In this document: piece after piece, positions 1 through 5,948 of the stretch
Layout of the letters: each line of letters starts with the position of its first letter
Numbering within the stretch: the stretch's first letter is position 1
DNA from: Candidatus Neomicrothrix sp. UBA7388
GTDB lineage: Bacteria; Actinomycetota; Acidimicrobiia; Acidimicrobiales; Poriferisodalaceae
Assembly (NCBI GenBank): GCA_002470695.1
Contig: DKNM01000010.1
Span: forward strand, 1-6,571
DNA length: 6,571 nucleotides
Direction: 5' to 3'
The notes under the pieces: generated by a model
What the model saw: only the letters and a program-made list of their open reading frames with translations
Told to the model about the DNA's origin: nothing
Database searches by the model: none
Program-made: the position numbers and the translations under genes

Positions 1-11
1 GCGATCCTGAG

Positions 12-1559
12 CTACAGCGATTCACCCCAAGCGCGAGCAATGCTTTTGGGGAGTTCCTCGATCCATTGGATTAGGTCATGTCCGCAAACGCGTTCAGTGA
101 AGTGATAAGGCGAAGAGTGAAAATGAAGCCACGCGGCCCATGCCTCAGTGGCTTGGAAAAAGCCCTGCTCTAACGTGCCAGCACAGAGGTGGACAAATGG
201 CGCCCCATCGGACTCCCAAAGCGTTTGTTCATCCGGAGGCATCCCAGTAGAGAAAGCGATGCAGTGGGCATACCGATCCTTATGCATGAACCCGGTCGCT
301 AACGCGTGACCAGCGCCATCTGAACACCCGAAAATAGCGCGAAACTCTCTCTGCTCGGAAACTCCAAACTCTTGTTCCGCCCACGAGGGCAGCTCGTCTA
401 CGAAAAATCTTTGATGGCGGTCAAAACGGGCGTCATCGAATCCAGGGAGGTACTCAAGAGCCCTTTGATTGCCCGTTTGATCCATTGGAGCAGCATGGGG
501 GGCCACTAGGGCGATAGGAGGGATGACGCCGTTGTGGATGGCGGCGTCAACTCGACGAATGTAAGGCTCAATCATGTTGCCATCTGTTGAGTAGAGCACT
601 GGCAATGGTGATTCCGGTAAATGATTGGGAGGCAAATAGACTTTTACCCTGCGGTTCTCGCGCAACGCCGTACTCCGAAACTCGTGGGTAGCCAATGAGC
701 CTTTTAAAGCGTCGTCGTCGTGGCTGGCCAGCTCCGCTGGTGAGCTTTTCCCTCTGAATCGGTTGTCAACCGGCCCTCTCCCGGCAAGTGGCATACCATT
801 TTCGTTTAGCGGCCAGAACCCGTACCCAAAAACTGCTTCGTCAAGTCGGTCTACTCGAAGTTGGATACACCAGAAATCGGTTGGTTCGTTGGCTTCATCT
901 AAAAGATTCCACATAGGTAATTCGAATACTGGCCCCGGGATAATCCCTAGAGCATCTGAAATACAGACGAGGGTTAAGTCGTCGCCGCTCGCCCACGCGC
1001 CATTAGGGTTTTCTTGGAGGCCACTCCGGAGTTCTTCGACGCTCGGGTCAGACCAAATGCGGCAGAATCGTTGCCCCGGTGGTAGGCCTCCGGCCTCATA
1101 CCTCTCCCGAGCAGCCTGCCTGTTTTGTTGTTCGACGTTTTGGCGCATTTGTTTGAGCGAGGGTAAGCCGAAGCTTTGGCGCATCGCATCGTCAGCCATC
1201 CCATCCAAAGGTGCCATGACCATGTCGCCTTGATGCTCGAGCACCACAGTGCCAAAGCGTTGCGGCCGCCCACTCATGAGCGAAACTTTGTCAGCGCATT
1301 CAGCAAAAAGAGCTCCCGCTCCTGCAACGCTGTCTTGGTGAGCTCTGCCGGCTAACTCGCCTGCGATGGCGAGCTGCTGTGGTCCAGCAAATGTCGCTAT
1401 GGCCCTGGCGGCGCGCAGTGCATCTAGCTGCCGAAGCTGGAGAAGGTTTTGGTCTTGGAGGAGTTCTCGCACAAGAAAGGGAGCGTTGTCGGGAGTAGCG
1501 TTTTCCAATTTGGTCAGTAAATCGCTGATGGAACTCACGGTGCCTCCTCGAGGTTTCAT
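12..1559 (-). CDS. Fes/esterase D-like alpha/beta hydrolase with N-terminal DUF6624-like segment
   Basis: Probable cytoplasmic serine esterase; no signal peptide or membrane segment is visible. Residue numbers count from a possible TTG at 1577, so subtract 6 for the ATG used here. Residues 50-150 resemble DUF6624, with the signature GRPQRFGT (103-110) and a following FGLPSL. Residues about 165-285 look like the beta-rich N-terminal domain of enterochelin esterases (FWCIQL near 235, YGFWPLN near 252). Residues 295-521 are an esterase D/Fes-type hydrolase: nucleophile elbow GCSDG with Ser419, and catalytic His500 in CGHD. The acid is less clear; Glu470 in AGTLE is a candidate. Family members hydrolyse ester bonds, classically in ferric siderophores, but no siderophore gene is nearby, so the substrate is unknown. 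The start is uncertain: ATG 1559 has GGAGG 11 bases upstream, while GTG 1538 has GAGGAGG 4 bases upstream. The gene is divergent from the neighbouring crotonase. Confidence 0.85.
   Translation of the reverse strand: MKPRGGTVSSISDLLTKLENATPDNAPFLVRELLQDQNLLQLRQLDALRAARAIATFAGPQQLAIAGELAGRAHQDSVAGAGALFAECADKVSLMSGRPQRFGTVVLEHQGDMVMAPLDGMADDAMRQSFGLPSLKQMRQNVEQQNRQAARERYEAGGLPPGQRFCRIWSDPSVEELRSGLQENPNGAWASGDDLTLVCISDALGIIPGPVFELPMWNLLDEANEPTDFWCIQLRVDRLDEAVFGYGFWPLNENGMPLAGRGPVDNRFRGKSSPAELASHDDDALKGSLATHEFRSTALRENRRVKVYLPPNHLPESPLPVLYSTDGNMIEPYIRRVDAAIHNGVIPPIALVAPHAAPMDQTGNQRALEYLPGFDDARFDRHQRFFVDELPSWAEQEFGVSEQREFRAIFGCSDGAGHALATGFMHKDRYAHCIAFSTGMPPDEQTLWESDGAPFVHLCAGTLEQGFFQATEAWAAWLHFHSSPYHFTERVCGHDLIQWIEELPKSIARAWGESL
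1543..1549 (-). promoter_or_regulatory. Alternative ribosome binding site GAGGAGG for a GTG start at 1538
   Basis: GAGGAGG on the minus strand lies 4 bases before an in-frame GTG at 1538. Its 10-base context CTCGAGGAGG is repeated exactly before the small gene ending at 3368. Short spacings of 4-5 bases are also seen at other starts in this window, so this shorter start is a real alternative to ATG 1559. Confidence 0.45.
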
Positions 1560-1570
1560 AAGAATAGTCG

Positions 1571-1575
1571 CCTCC
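1571..1575 (-). promoter_or_regulatory. Ribosome binding site GGAGG for the ATG start at 1559
   Basis: GGAGG on the minus strand lies 11 bases before the ATG at 1559. It also overlaps the TTG at 1577, so it argues against that TTG being the true start, since the longer reading would translate its own ribosome site. Confidence 0.5.
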
Positions 1576-1654
1576 AATCAATTAATTTCAGGACTTAAAG
1601 AGATAGTTGAGATGAAGTGGCGTCTCGTGAGATGTAGCTTCAGGGATATCGAAA

Positions 1655-1667
1655 TTTGATAATCAAA
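1655..1667 (+). promoter_or_regulatory. 13-base palindrome, candidate operator
   Basis: TTTGATAATCAAA is a perfect inverted repeat with 6-base arms and one central base. It covers the candidate -10 hexamer upstream of the first crotonase gene and lies in the divergent region shared with the esterase. The position suits a repressor site, but a short AT-rich palindrome can arise by chance and no second copy was seen in the other intergenic region. Confidence 0.25.
1658..1663 (+). promoter_or_regulatory. Candidate -10 element GATAAT of the crotonase/methyltransferase unit
   Basis: GATAAT matches the TATAAT consensus at five of six positions and ends 25 bases before the GTG start at 1689. That leaves a short leader that would just hold the ribosome site. 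No convincing -35 box is visible 16-18 bases upstream. A second GATAAT sits at a similar distance before the small minus-strand gene. Confidence 0.3.
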
Positions 1668-1676
1668 CTAAACAGC

Positions 1677-1683
1677 AGAGGAG
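1677..1683 (+). promoter_or_regulatory. Ribosome binding site AGAGGAG deciding the GTG start at 1689
   Basis: AGAGGAG is followed by five C residues and then GTG at 1689. This favours GTG 1689 over the in-frame TTG at 1656, which has no purine-rich site before it and would place the palindrome and ribosome site inside the coding region. Confidence 0.7.
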
Positions 1684-1688
1684 CCCCC

Positions 1689-2465
1689 GTGTCGGAAGAA
1701 CTTGTCTTAACGGAGAAGCAAGGCCACATTCAGATTCTTACTCTCAATCGACCCGGAGATATGAATGCTTTCAATACTGCTTTGGCTACCGCCCTCGGCG
1801 AAGCCCTCGAGGCGTTAGATAATGACGCTGACTCTCGAGTGGGGGTTTTGACAGGCGCAGGTAGGGGCTTCAGCGCCGGCATGGACTTAAAACAGTTCGC
1901 CGATGGTGGCATTGACGCGATGCCTAACGTAGGAGAAAGGGGTTTTGCCGGAATAGCCGAAAAAAGTTGTGCGAAGCCTTTGATAGCGGCGGTCGAAGGT
2001 TTTGCGCTTGCTGGCGGTCTCGAAGTTGCTCTTTCTTGTGACCTCATAGTCGCTTCCGAGGGAGCGAAGCTCGGTATCCCAGAAGCCGGGGTTGGACTTT
2101 TTGCTGGGGCGGGTGCCTTGCTGAGGCTTCCCCGTCAACTTCCCTACAGCCTCGCCATGGAGATGGCGCTCACGGCAGATCCTATTACTGCGGAAGTTGC
2201 GCATCAGCACGGGATGGTGAACCGAGTAGTGCCTAAAGGGGAAGCGCTCTCCGCTGCAGTTGAGTTGGCCGAGCGGATTTCTAAAAATGCTCCGATGGGG
2301 GTTCGCGCCTCGAAGCAACTTATTAAGGATGTTTTAGGAGTCTCCGAAGAAGAATTCTGGCAATTTCAGCAGCCTGCGCTGGAAGAAGTATTTGCATCCG
2401 AAGATGCCTTTGAAGGAGCGACCGCTTTCGCCGAGAAGCGCGAGCCAAACTGGCAAGATAAATAG
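1689..2465 (+). CDS. Enoyl-CoA hydratase/isomerase (crotonase) family protein, complete active site
   Basis: A 258-residue crotonase-fold enzyme of usual family length, starting at GTG 1689 behind a good ribosome site. The family uses a CoA thioester held in an oxyanion hole, most often hydrating 2-enoyl-CoA to 3-hydroxyacyl-CoA in beta-oxidation. Visible motifs are NRP near 20, FSAGMDLK (61-68) giving oxyanion residue Ala63, and GFALAGGLEVALSCD (104-118) giving oxyanion Gly109 and Glu112. PEAGVGL carries Glu132, exactly 20 residues after Glu112, as with Glu144 and Glu164 of rat mitochondrial enoyl-CoA hydratase. The C-terminus, with FAEKREPNW, is also typical. Both catalytic glutamates argue for hydratase-type chemistry, but chain-length or substrate preference cannot be read from sequence. 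The methyltransferase follows 8 bases after the stop, probably on the same transcript. Confidence 0.93.
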   Translation: MSEELVLTEKQGHIQILTLNRPGDMNAFNTALATALGEALEALDNDADSRVGVLTGAGRGFSAGMDLKQFADGGIDAMPNVGERGFAGIAEKSCAKPLIAAVEGFALAGGLEVALSCDLIVASEGAKLGIPEAGVGLFAGAGALLRLPRQLPYSLAMEMALTADPITAEVAHQHGMVNRVVPKGEALSAAVELAERISKNAPMGVRASKQLIKDVLGVSEEEFWQFQQPALEEVFASEDAFEGATAFAEKREPNWQDK

Positions 2466-2473
2466 TAAGTTTT

Positions 2474-3049
2474 TTGTCCCCAAGTAGGTGGTCATCCACC
2501 CCAGACGTCGTTCGTGCAATCGAGTATGACCAACGCTGGCAGGCGCGCTCTGAAGCAGGACTTAGCGTTCATGGAGAAGCTGAGTTTGTCTATGGTTTCG
2601 AGCCGAAGTCGGTATTGGATGCCGGGTGTGGCACCGGCCGAGTGGCAATCGAGTTAGCTGCCAAGGGGGTAGAAGTAGTCGGCGTCGACCTCGATGAAAA
2701 CATGCTTTCCGTTGCAAGGGGCAATGCTCCAAACCTTCCCTGGGTTAAAGGGGACTTGGTGAACCTTGACCTAGAACGAAAATTCGATGTAGTGGTTCTA
2801 GCTGGCAATGTGATGATCTTTCTCGCGCCGAATACAGAAGAAATGGTTGTTCGACGTATGGCGGACCATTTACGTCCCACTGGCTTGCTGGTGGCCGGTT
2901 TTTCCATAAAACCCGGCGGCTTCGGGGTTGACGAATATGAAATCGCTGCTGCTAGAGCTGGGTTAACACGCGCCGGAAGATGGAGCACTTGGGAACGCGC
3001 CCCCTACTGCGAAGGTGACTATGTAGTGTCGATACACCGACGAGAGTGA
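2474..3049 (+). CDS. Class I SAM-dependent methyltransferase
   Basis: A 191-residue Rossmann-fold methyltransferase, cytoplasmic. Motif I is VLDAGCGTG (47-55), which binds S-adenosylmethionine. The acidic residue after strand 2 is Asp72 in VVGVDLD, which would contact the ribose hydroxyls. GDL with Asp94 and the strand FDVVVLAGNVMIFL (104-117) match motifs III and IV. The substrate is not predictable: the family covers small molecules, lipids and macromolecules. The TTG start at 2474 is the only reasonable start, because the frame is closed at 2459-2461 upstream and later in-frame ATG or GTG codons would remove the conserved N-terminal region. No clear ribosome site precedes it. With a gap of 8 bases after the crotonase stop, translation by coupling or re-initiation is likely. 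Confidence 0.88.
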   Translation: MSPSRWSSTPDVVRAIEYDQRWQARSEAGLSVHGEAEFVYGFEPKSVLDAGCGTGRVAIELAAKGVEVVGVDLDENMLSVARGNAPNLPWVKGDLVNLDLERKFDVVVLAGNVMIFLAPNTEEMVVRRMADHLRPTGLLVAGFSIKPGGFGVDEYEIAAARAGLTRAGRWSTWERAPYCEGDYVVSIHRRE

Positions 3050-3056
3050 TTACCAG

Positions 3057-3368
3057 CTATTCCATCGGTAGGCGAGCTAGCAATTCAATTTTTCTTTCTT
3101 CATACTCGTCAAAATCGATTTCGTCATTATCGAATTTGGTTTGAAGTTCCTCGACGAGGCGTAAGAGGTCGGCAGCAGAGATTTCTTGTTCTAGATTTCC
3201 GTCGAGTTGGGCGGCGTTCTCGTCGAGAACTGCTTCAGCGTCTTCTTCGTAGACCAACGGTCCGCTTTCAGGCGTCTTTCCCATCCGTTTCGCTCTTTTG
3301 GCGTCTGCTTTGGCTTTCTTAGCCCGGTCTCGCTGGAGTTTTTCGAAAGTTGTGCGGCTTCCTGCCAT
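3057..3368 (-). CDS. Small charged hypothetical protein with SHOCT-like C-terminus
   Basis: A 103-residue protein of unknown function with a strongly split charge. Residues 5-31 are rich in Lys, Arg and Ala (FEKLQRDRAKKAKADAKRAKR) and probably form a basic helix. Residues 41-62 are acidic and probably unstructured. Residues 67-100 (DLLRLVEELQTKFDNDEIDF onward to LLARL) resemble the SHOCT short C-terminal domain, a helical hairpin with the pattern of a leucine-rich helix, an acidic turn and a second helix. There is no signal peptide or membrane segment. The start is well supported: ATG 3368 with GAGGAGG 7 bases before it. It stands alone on its strand here, divergent from the second crotonase and convergent with the methyltransferase. 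The basic tail could bind nucleic acid or ribosomes, but this is only inference from charge. Confidence 0.82.
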   Translation of the reverse strand: MAGSRTTFEKLQRDRAKKAKADAKRAKRMGKTPESGPLVYEEDAEAVLDENAAQLDGNLEQEISAADLLRLVEELQTKFDNDEIDFDEYEERKIELLARLPME

Positions 3369-3375
3369 AAGGACT

Positions 3376-3382
3376 CCTCCTC
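3376..3382 (-). promoter_or_regulatory. Ribosome binding site GAGGAGG for the small SHOCT-like gene
   Basis: GAGGAGG on the minus strand stands 7 bases before the ATG at 3368. It is the strongest ribosome site in the window, suggesting that the small protein is well translated. Confidence 0.75.
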
Positions 3383-3395
3383 GAGCAAAGTTGTG

Positions 3396-3401
3396 ATTAT
3401 C
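3396..3401 (-). promoter_or_regulatory. Candidate -10 element GATAAT of the small SHOCT-like gene
   Basis: GATAAT read on the minus strand ends 27 bases before the ATG at 3368, giving a short leader that contains the ribosome site. A TTGACC hexamer lies just upstream but only 4 bases away, too close to serve as the -35 box for this -10, so the assignment is weak. Confidence 0.28.
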
Positions 3402-3545
3402 TGGCGGTCAAGGCCTCTTAGGTCGCTACCCAAACACTAGGGGGATAGCGCAACAGCCAAAATACAAGTCTAGGACATCAGCGAAGGAAATTGGTGCCAT
3501 CCGAAGAAGCTGACATCATAAGGTTGCTTGGATCAAATTGTGCCT

Positions 3546-3549
3546 GGAG
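3546..3549 (+). promoter_or_regulatory. Ribosome binding site GGAG deciding the ATG start at 3555
   Basis: GGAG is separated by five bases from ATG 3555. The in-frame TTG at 3528 has no such site and would add nine residues not typical of crotonase N-termini, so ATG 3555 is preferred. Confidence 0.65.
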
Positions 3550-3554
3550 CCACC

Positions 3555-4307
3555 ATGACTGAATACAACGAAATCATCCTGTCGAAATCTGGCAATACTT
3601 CTACTGTGACCATGAATCGACCAAATTCACTTAACTCGATAACGCCTACGATGCTCGGTGAACTTAATGACGCGACCGCTGCTCTCGAAGCTGATAGCGA
3701 CACGCGCTTTGTGGTTCTGACCGGCGAAGGGAGAGCCTTTAGCGGAGGTGTTGATTTAAAGGCCCTAGGGGAAAGAGAACTCGTGAATGGCAAAGTGGGT
3801 GACATCTTAGATATACCTGCTCGCGAGTTAACTAACCGGCTTTCCTCAATGTCAAAGGTCACCATTGCCAAGGTCAACGGATTCTGTTTTACGGGCGCCC
3901 TGGAGATCGCTATGGCGTGCGATGTTATGGCTGTTGCCGATGAAGCCAAGCTTGGCGACACCCATGCGAAGTTTGGGTTGCGTCCGACATGGGGCCTAAG
4001 TCAGAGATTGCCAGCATTGGTAGGTCTCGCTAGAGCGCGGGAGTTGTCGTTTTCTGCCCGCATCTTTTCAGGGCTGGAAGCTCGCGAGTGGGGAATGGCT
4101 GCGCTTGGGGGACCACTCGACCAGCTGGACCAAATCGTCAACGATTTTCTGGATTCGATGAGCCCGAACTCAAGTGAGTCGTTTGCCGCTTATAAGGACC
4201 TTTACGGTGCGACAGAGCGACTGTCAATGAGAGATGGTCTCGACTTTGAATCTGGATCTGAGTACTCGATCAGCGATACAGCAGAAAGACTTGCCGAGTT
4301 TCGCTGA
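3555..4307 (+). CDS. Crotonase-family (enoyl-CoA hydratase-like) protein with altered active site
   Basis: A 250-residue crotonase-fold protein. Family landmarks are NRPNSLNS (21-28), AFSGGVDLK (61-69) giving oxyanion residue Gly64, and GFCFTGALEIAMACD (109-123) giving oxyanion Gly114 and Glu117. The position 20 residues after Glu117, a glutamate in true enoyl-CoA hydratases, is His137 in GDTHAKFGL. The usual GG before the first glutamate is GA. From memory, a crotonase subgroup with a DTHA-type motif followed by WGLSQRLP exists, so this is probably an inherited subgroup trait rather than decay. Hydratase activity is doubtful; isomerase, thioesterase or another CoA chemistry is possible. It differs throughout from the crotonase at 1689-2465, so it is not a recent duplicate. 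Its stop lies 3 bases from that of the convergent acyl-CoA ligase. Confidence 0.9.
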   Translation: MTEYNEIILSKSGNTSTVTMNRPNSLNSITPTMLGELNDATAALEADSDTRFVVLTGEGRAFSGGVDLKALGERELVNGKVGDILDIPARELTNRLSSMSKVTIAKVNGFCFTGALEIAMACDVMAVADEAKLGDTHAKFGLRPTWGLSQRLPALVGLARARELSFSARIFSGLEAREWGMAALGGPLDQLDQIVNDFLDSMSPNSSESFAAYKDLYGATERLSMRDGLDFESGSEYSISDTAERLAEFR

Positions 4308-4310
4308 TGT

Positions 4311-5939
4311 TTAGGTGCTCCATTTATGGTTGCTGAAGCGCTCGCGGAGGAGCTTCTTGTCGATCTTGCCGGTGCCGGTGTGCGGGATCTCATCGATAGC
4401 GAGAATGTCATCAGGGAGACACCATGACGCCACGTGCGGGCGCATAGCCTCGAGGATCTCGTCTTTGTTTAACTCTTGGTTACCTTCGAGTACAACAAAT
4501 AGCAGGGGTCGTTCGCCCCATCGATCATGTGGAAGGCCGACTGCCGCTGCTTCTGAGACTTTTTCGAACCCAACAGCAGCATTCTCTAATTCGATAGAGC
4601 TAATCCATTCGCCGCCACTCTTAATCACGTCTTTCGCTCGGTCGACTATTGAGATGTAGCCTTCACTGTCCATCGTCGCCACATCTCCGGTTCGCAGCCA
4701 CGTGCCTTCACTGTCAGCAATGTGCGTGGAATCGTCCTTTAGGTCGAAATAGGCGCCGGCTACCCAAGGGCCGCGAGCTAAAAGTTCGCCGGGAGTCGTG
4801 CCATCCCTAGGAACATCTTCGCCCTTGTCGTCTACCAGCCGCAGCTCGACTCCATAAAGCTCTCTACCTGCCATCGCTTGACGTCTTCGTTGCTCATCTC
4901 GTGGCAGCTCTTGGACTCGATTAGTGAAACGACCTGCGGAGCCTTGCGTCATCTCAGTCATGCCCCAAACGTGCGATACAAATACGCCGTAGTCGTCCTC
5001 TAACGTGTCCATAAGCGAGCGTGGCGCGGCTGAGCCACCAACAGCGAGCCGTCTTAGAGACGGAACTTGTTGGTTCGTCGCCTGGAGGTGTTGAACGACA
5101 GAAAGCCATATTGTTGGAACTCCAGCGGAAAACGTCACGTTTTCAGACTGAATATGACGGACTAACGCTTCGGGTGAAAGGTCTGGGCCAGGAAGGACGA
5201 GTTTGGCCCCAGCCATAGCTGAAGCAAAAGGAATCGCCCAGCCATTGACGTGAAACATAGGCACTGCAAGGAGGATCGATTGACCGGAGTTGACGTCGTG
5301 GCCATCGCCGGTGCAAGTTGCCCAAGTCTGCAGAACGATAGATCGATGGCTTTGCATAACGCCTTTGGGGTTCCCTGTCGTTCCCGAGGTATAACAAAGA
5401 GTCGCAGCGCTCCATTCGTCAATAATGGGCCATTGAGAGATGGGCTCGAATTCTCTCAGCCACTGTTCGTAAGCCACAGCGTTATCTAATGAGGTAGACG
5501 GCAGTTCGTCGGACAGAACGACCCATCGCTGGACTGATGGAACATCTGGTGCGATGGATTCGGCAATGGATAGAAAGTCGGCGTCGACGAAAACGATTTT
5601 GTCTGAGGCGTGGTTGATGATCCAGGTGATCTGCTGAACCCTCAAACGCGGGTTAACAGTGTGGAGAACAGCCCCGAGACCAGTGATTCCGTAGTAAGTC
5701 TCTAAATGCCTGTGATCGTTCCACGCTATTGTTGCTACCCGGTCCCCAATATTTACACCCTCGCTTTGCAATGCTGAAGATACGAGGAGCGCCCGGGAGC
5801 GCACTTCGCTCCAGTTAGTGCGGTATTCCCTGCCCGTAGAGTCGGTCGATACGACTTCAGTGCCGGAATGATTCCTGCCTGCGTACTCAATCAGGCTGGA
5901 GACCAACAGTTGACGGTCCATGTTTAAGCCTTGGATCAT
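4311..5939 (-). CDS. Medium/long-chain acyl-CoA ligase (AMP-forming, ANL superfamily)
   Basis: A 542-residue acyl-CoA synthetase of normal family length. It would activate a carboxylic acid with ATP to an acyl-adenylate and then to the CoA thioester. Motifs are YTSGTTGNPKGV (183-194, P-loop), MFHVNGW (228-234), WGMTEM (325-330), TGD (417-419), VDRAKDVIKSGGEWISS (432-448, hinge region) and TGTGK with catalytic Lys525. The N-terminus MDRQLLVSSLIEYA and the SGGEWISS hinge resemble the AlkK/medium-chain and 3-methylmercaptopropionate-CoA ligase (DmdB-like) branch; the exact substrate is not decidable. The start is ATG 5939, with GAGGG 4 bases upstream. A reading back to 6116 would run deep into the epoxide hydrolase gene and is rejected. 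It lies 7 bases after the hydrolase stop, so the two are probably co-transcribed and translationally coupled. Confidence 0.94.
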   Translation of the reverse strand: MIQGLNMDRQLLVSSLIEYAGRNHSGTEVVSTDSTGREYRTNWSEVRSRALLVSSALQSEGVNIGDRVATIAWNDHRHLETYYGITGLGAVLHTVNPRLRVQQITWIINHASDKIVFVDADFLSIAESIAPDVPSVQRWVVLSDELPSTSLDNAVAYEQWLREFEPISQWPIIDEWSAATLCYTSGTTGNPKGVMQSHRSIVLQTWATCTGDGHDVNSGQSILLAVPMFHVNGWAIPFASAMAGAKLVLPGPDLSPEALVRHIQSENVTFSAGVPTIWLSVVQHLQATNQQVPSLRRLAVGGSAAPRSLMDTLEDDYGVFVSHVWGMTEMTQGSAGRFTNRVQELPRDEQRRRQAMAGRELYGVELRLVDDKGEDVPRDGTTPGELLARGPWVAGAYFDLKDDSTHIADSEGTWLRTGDVATMDSEGYISIVDRAKDVIKSGGEWISSIELENAAVGFEKVSEAAAVGLPHDRWGERPLLFVVLEGNQELNKDEILEAMRPHVASWCLPDDILAIDEIPHTGTGKIDKKLLRERFSNHKWST

Positions 5940-5943
5940 GCTG

Positions 5944-5948
5944 CCCTC
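5944..5948 (-). promoter_or_regulatory. Ribosome binding site GAGGG of the acyl-CoA ligase, overlapping the upstream stop codon
   Basis: On the minus strand the TGA stop of the epoxide hydrolase merges into the ribosome site as TGAGGG, with the ligase ATG 4 bases later. This tight packing favours translational coupling and fixes the ligase start at 5939. Confidence 0.65.

Noticed and set aside
763..1233. Plus-strand open frame of 156 codons inside the esterase gene
   Set aside because: It is antisense to a gene with clear motifs, is rich in Ser, Arg and Pro as shadow frames are, has no ribosome site and matches no family I know.
1887..2318. Minus-strand open frame of 143 codons opposite the first crotonase
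   Set aside because: It lies wholly within a recognised crotonase gene on the other strand and its composition is that of a reverse-complement shadow.
3474..3518. Direct repeat GACATCA at 3474-3480 and 3512-3518 in the divergent gap
   Set aside because: A single 7-base repeat is expected by chance in a gap of this size, and the 38-base spacing does not fit a clear operator pair.
3369..3554. Possible RNA gene or extra small gene in the 186-base divergent gap
   Set aside because: No tRNA-like or strong hairpin structure and no frame with a ribosome site was seen; it is adequately explained as two divergent promoters.
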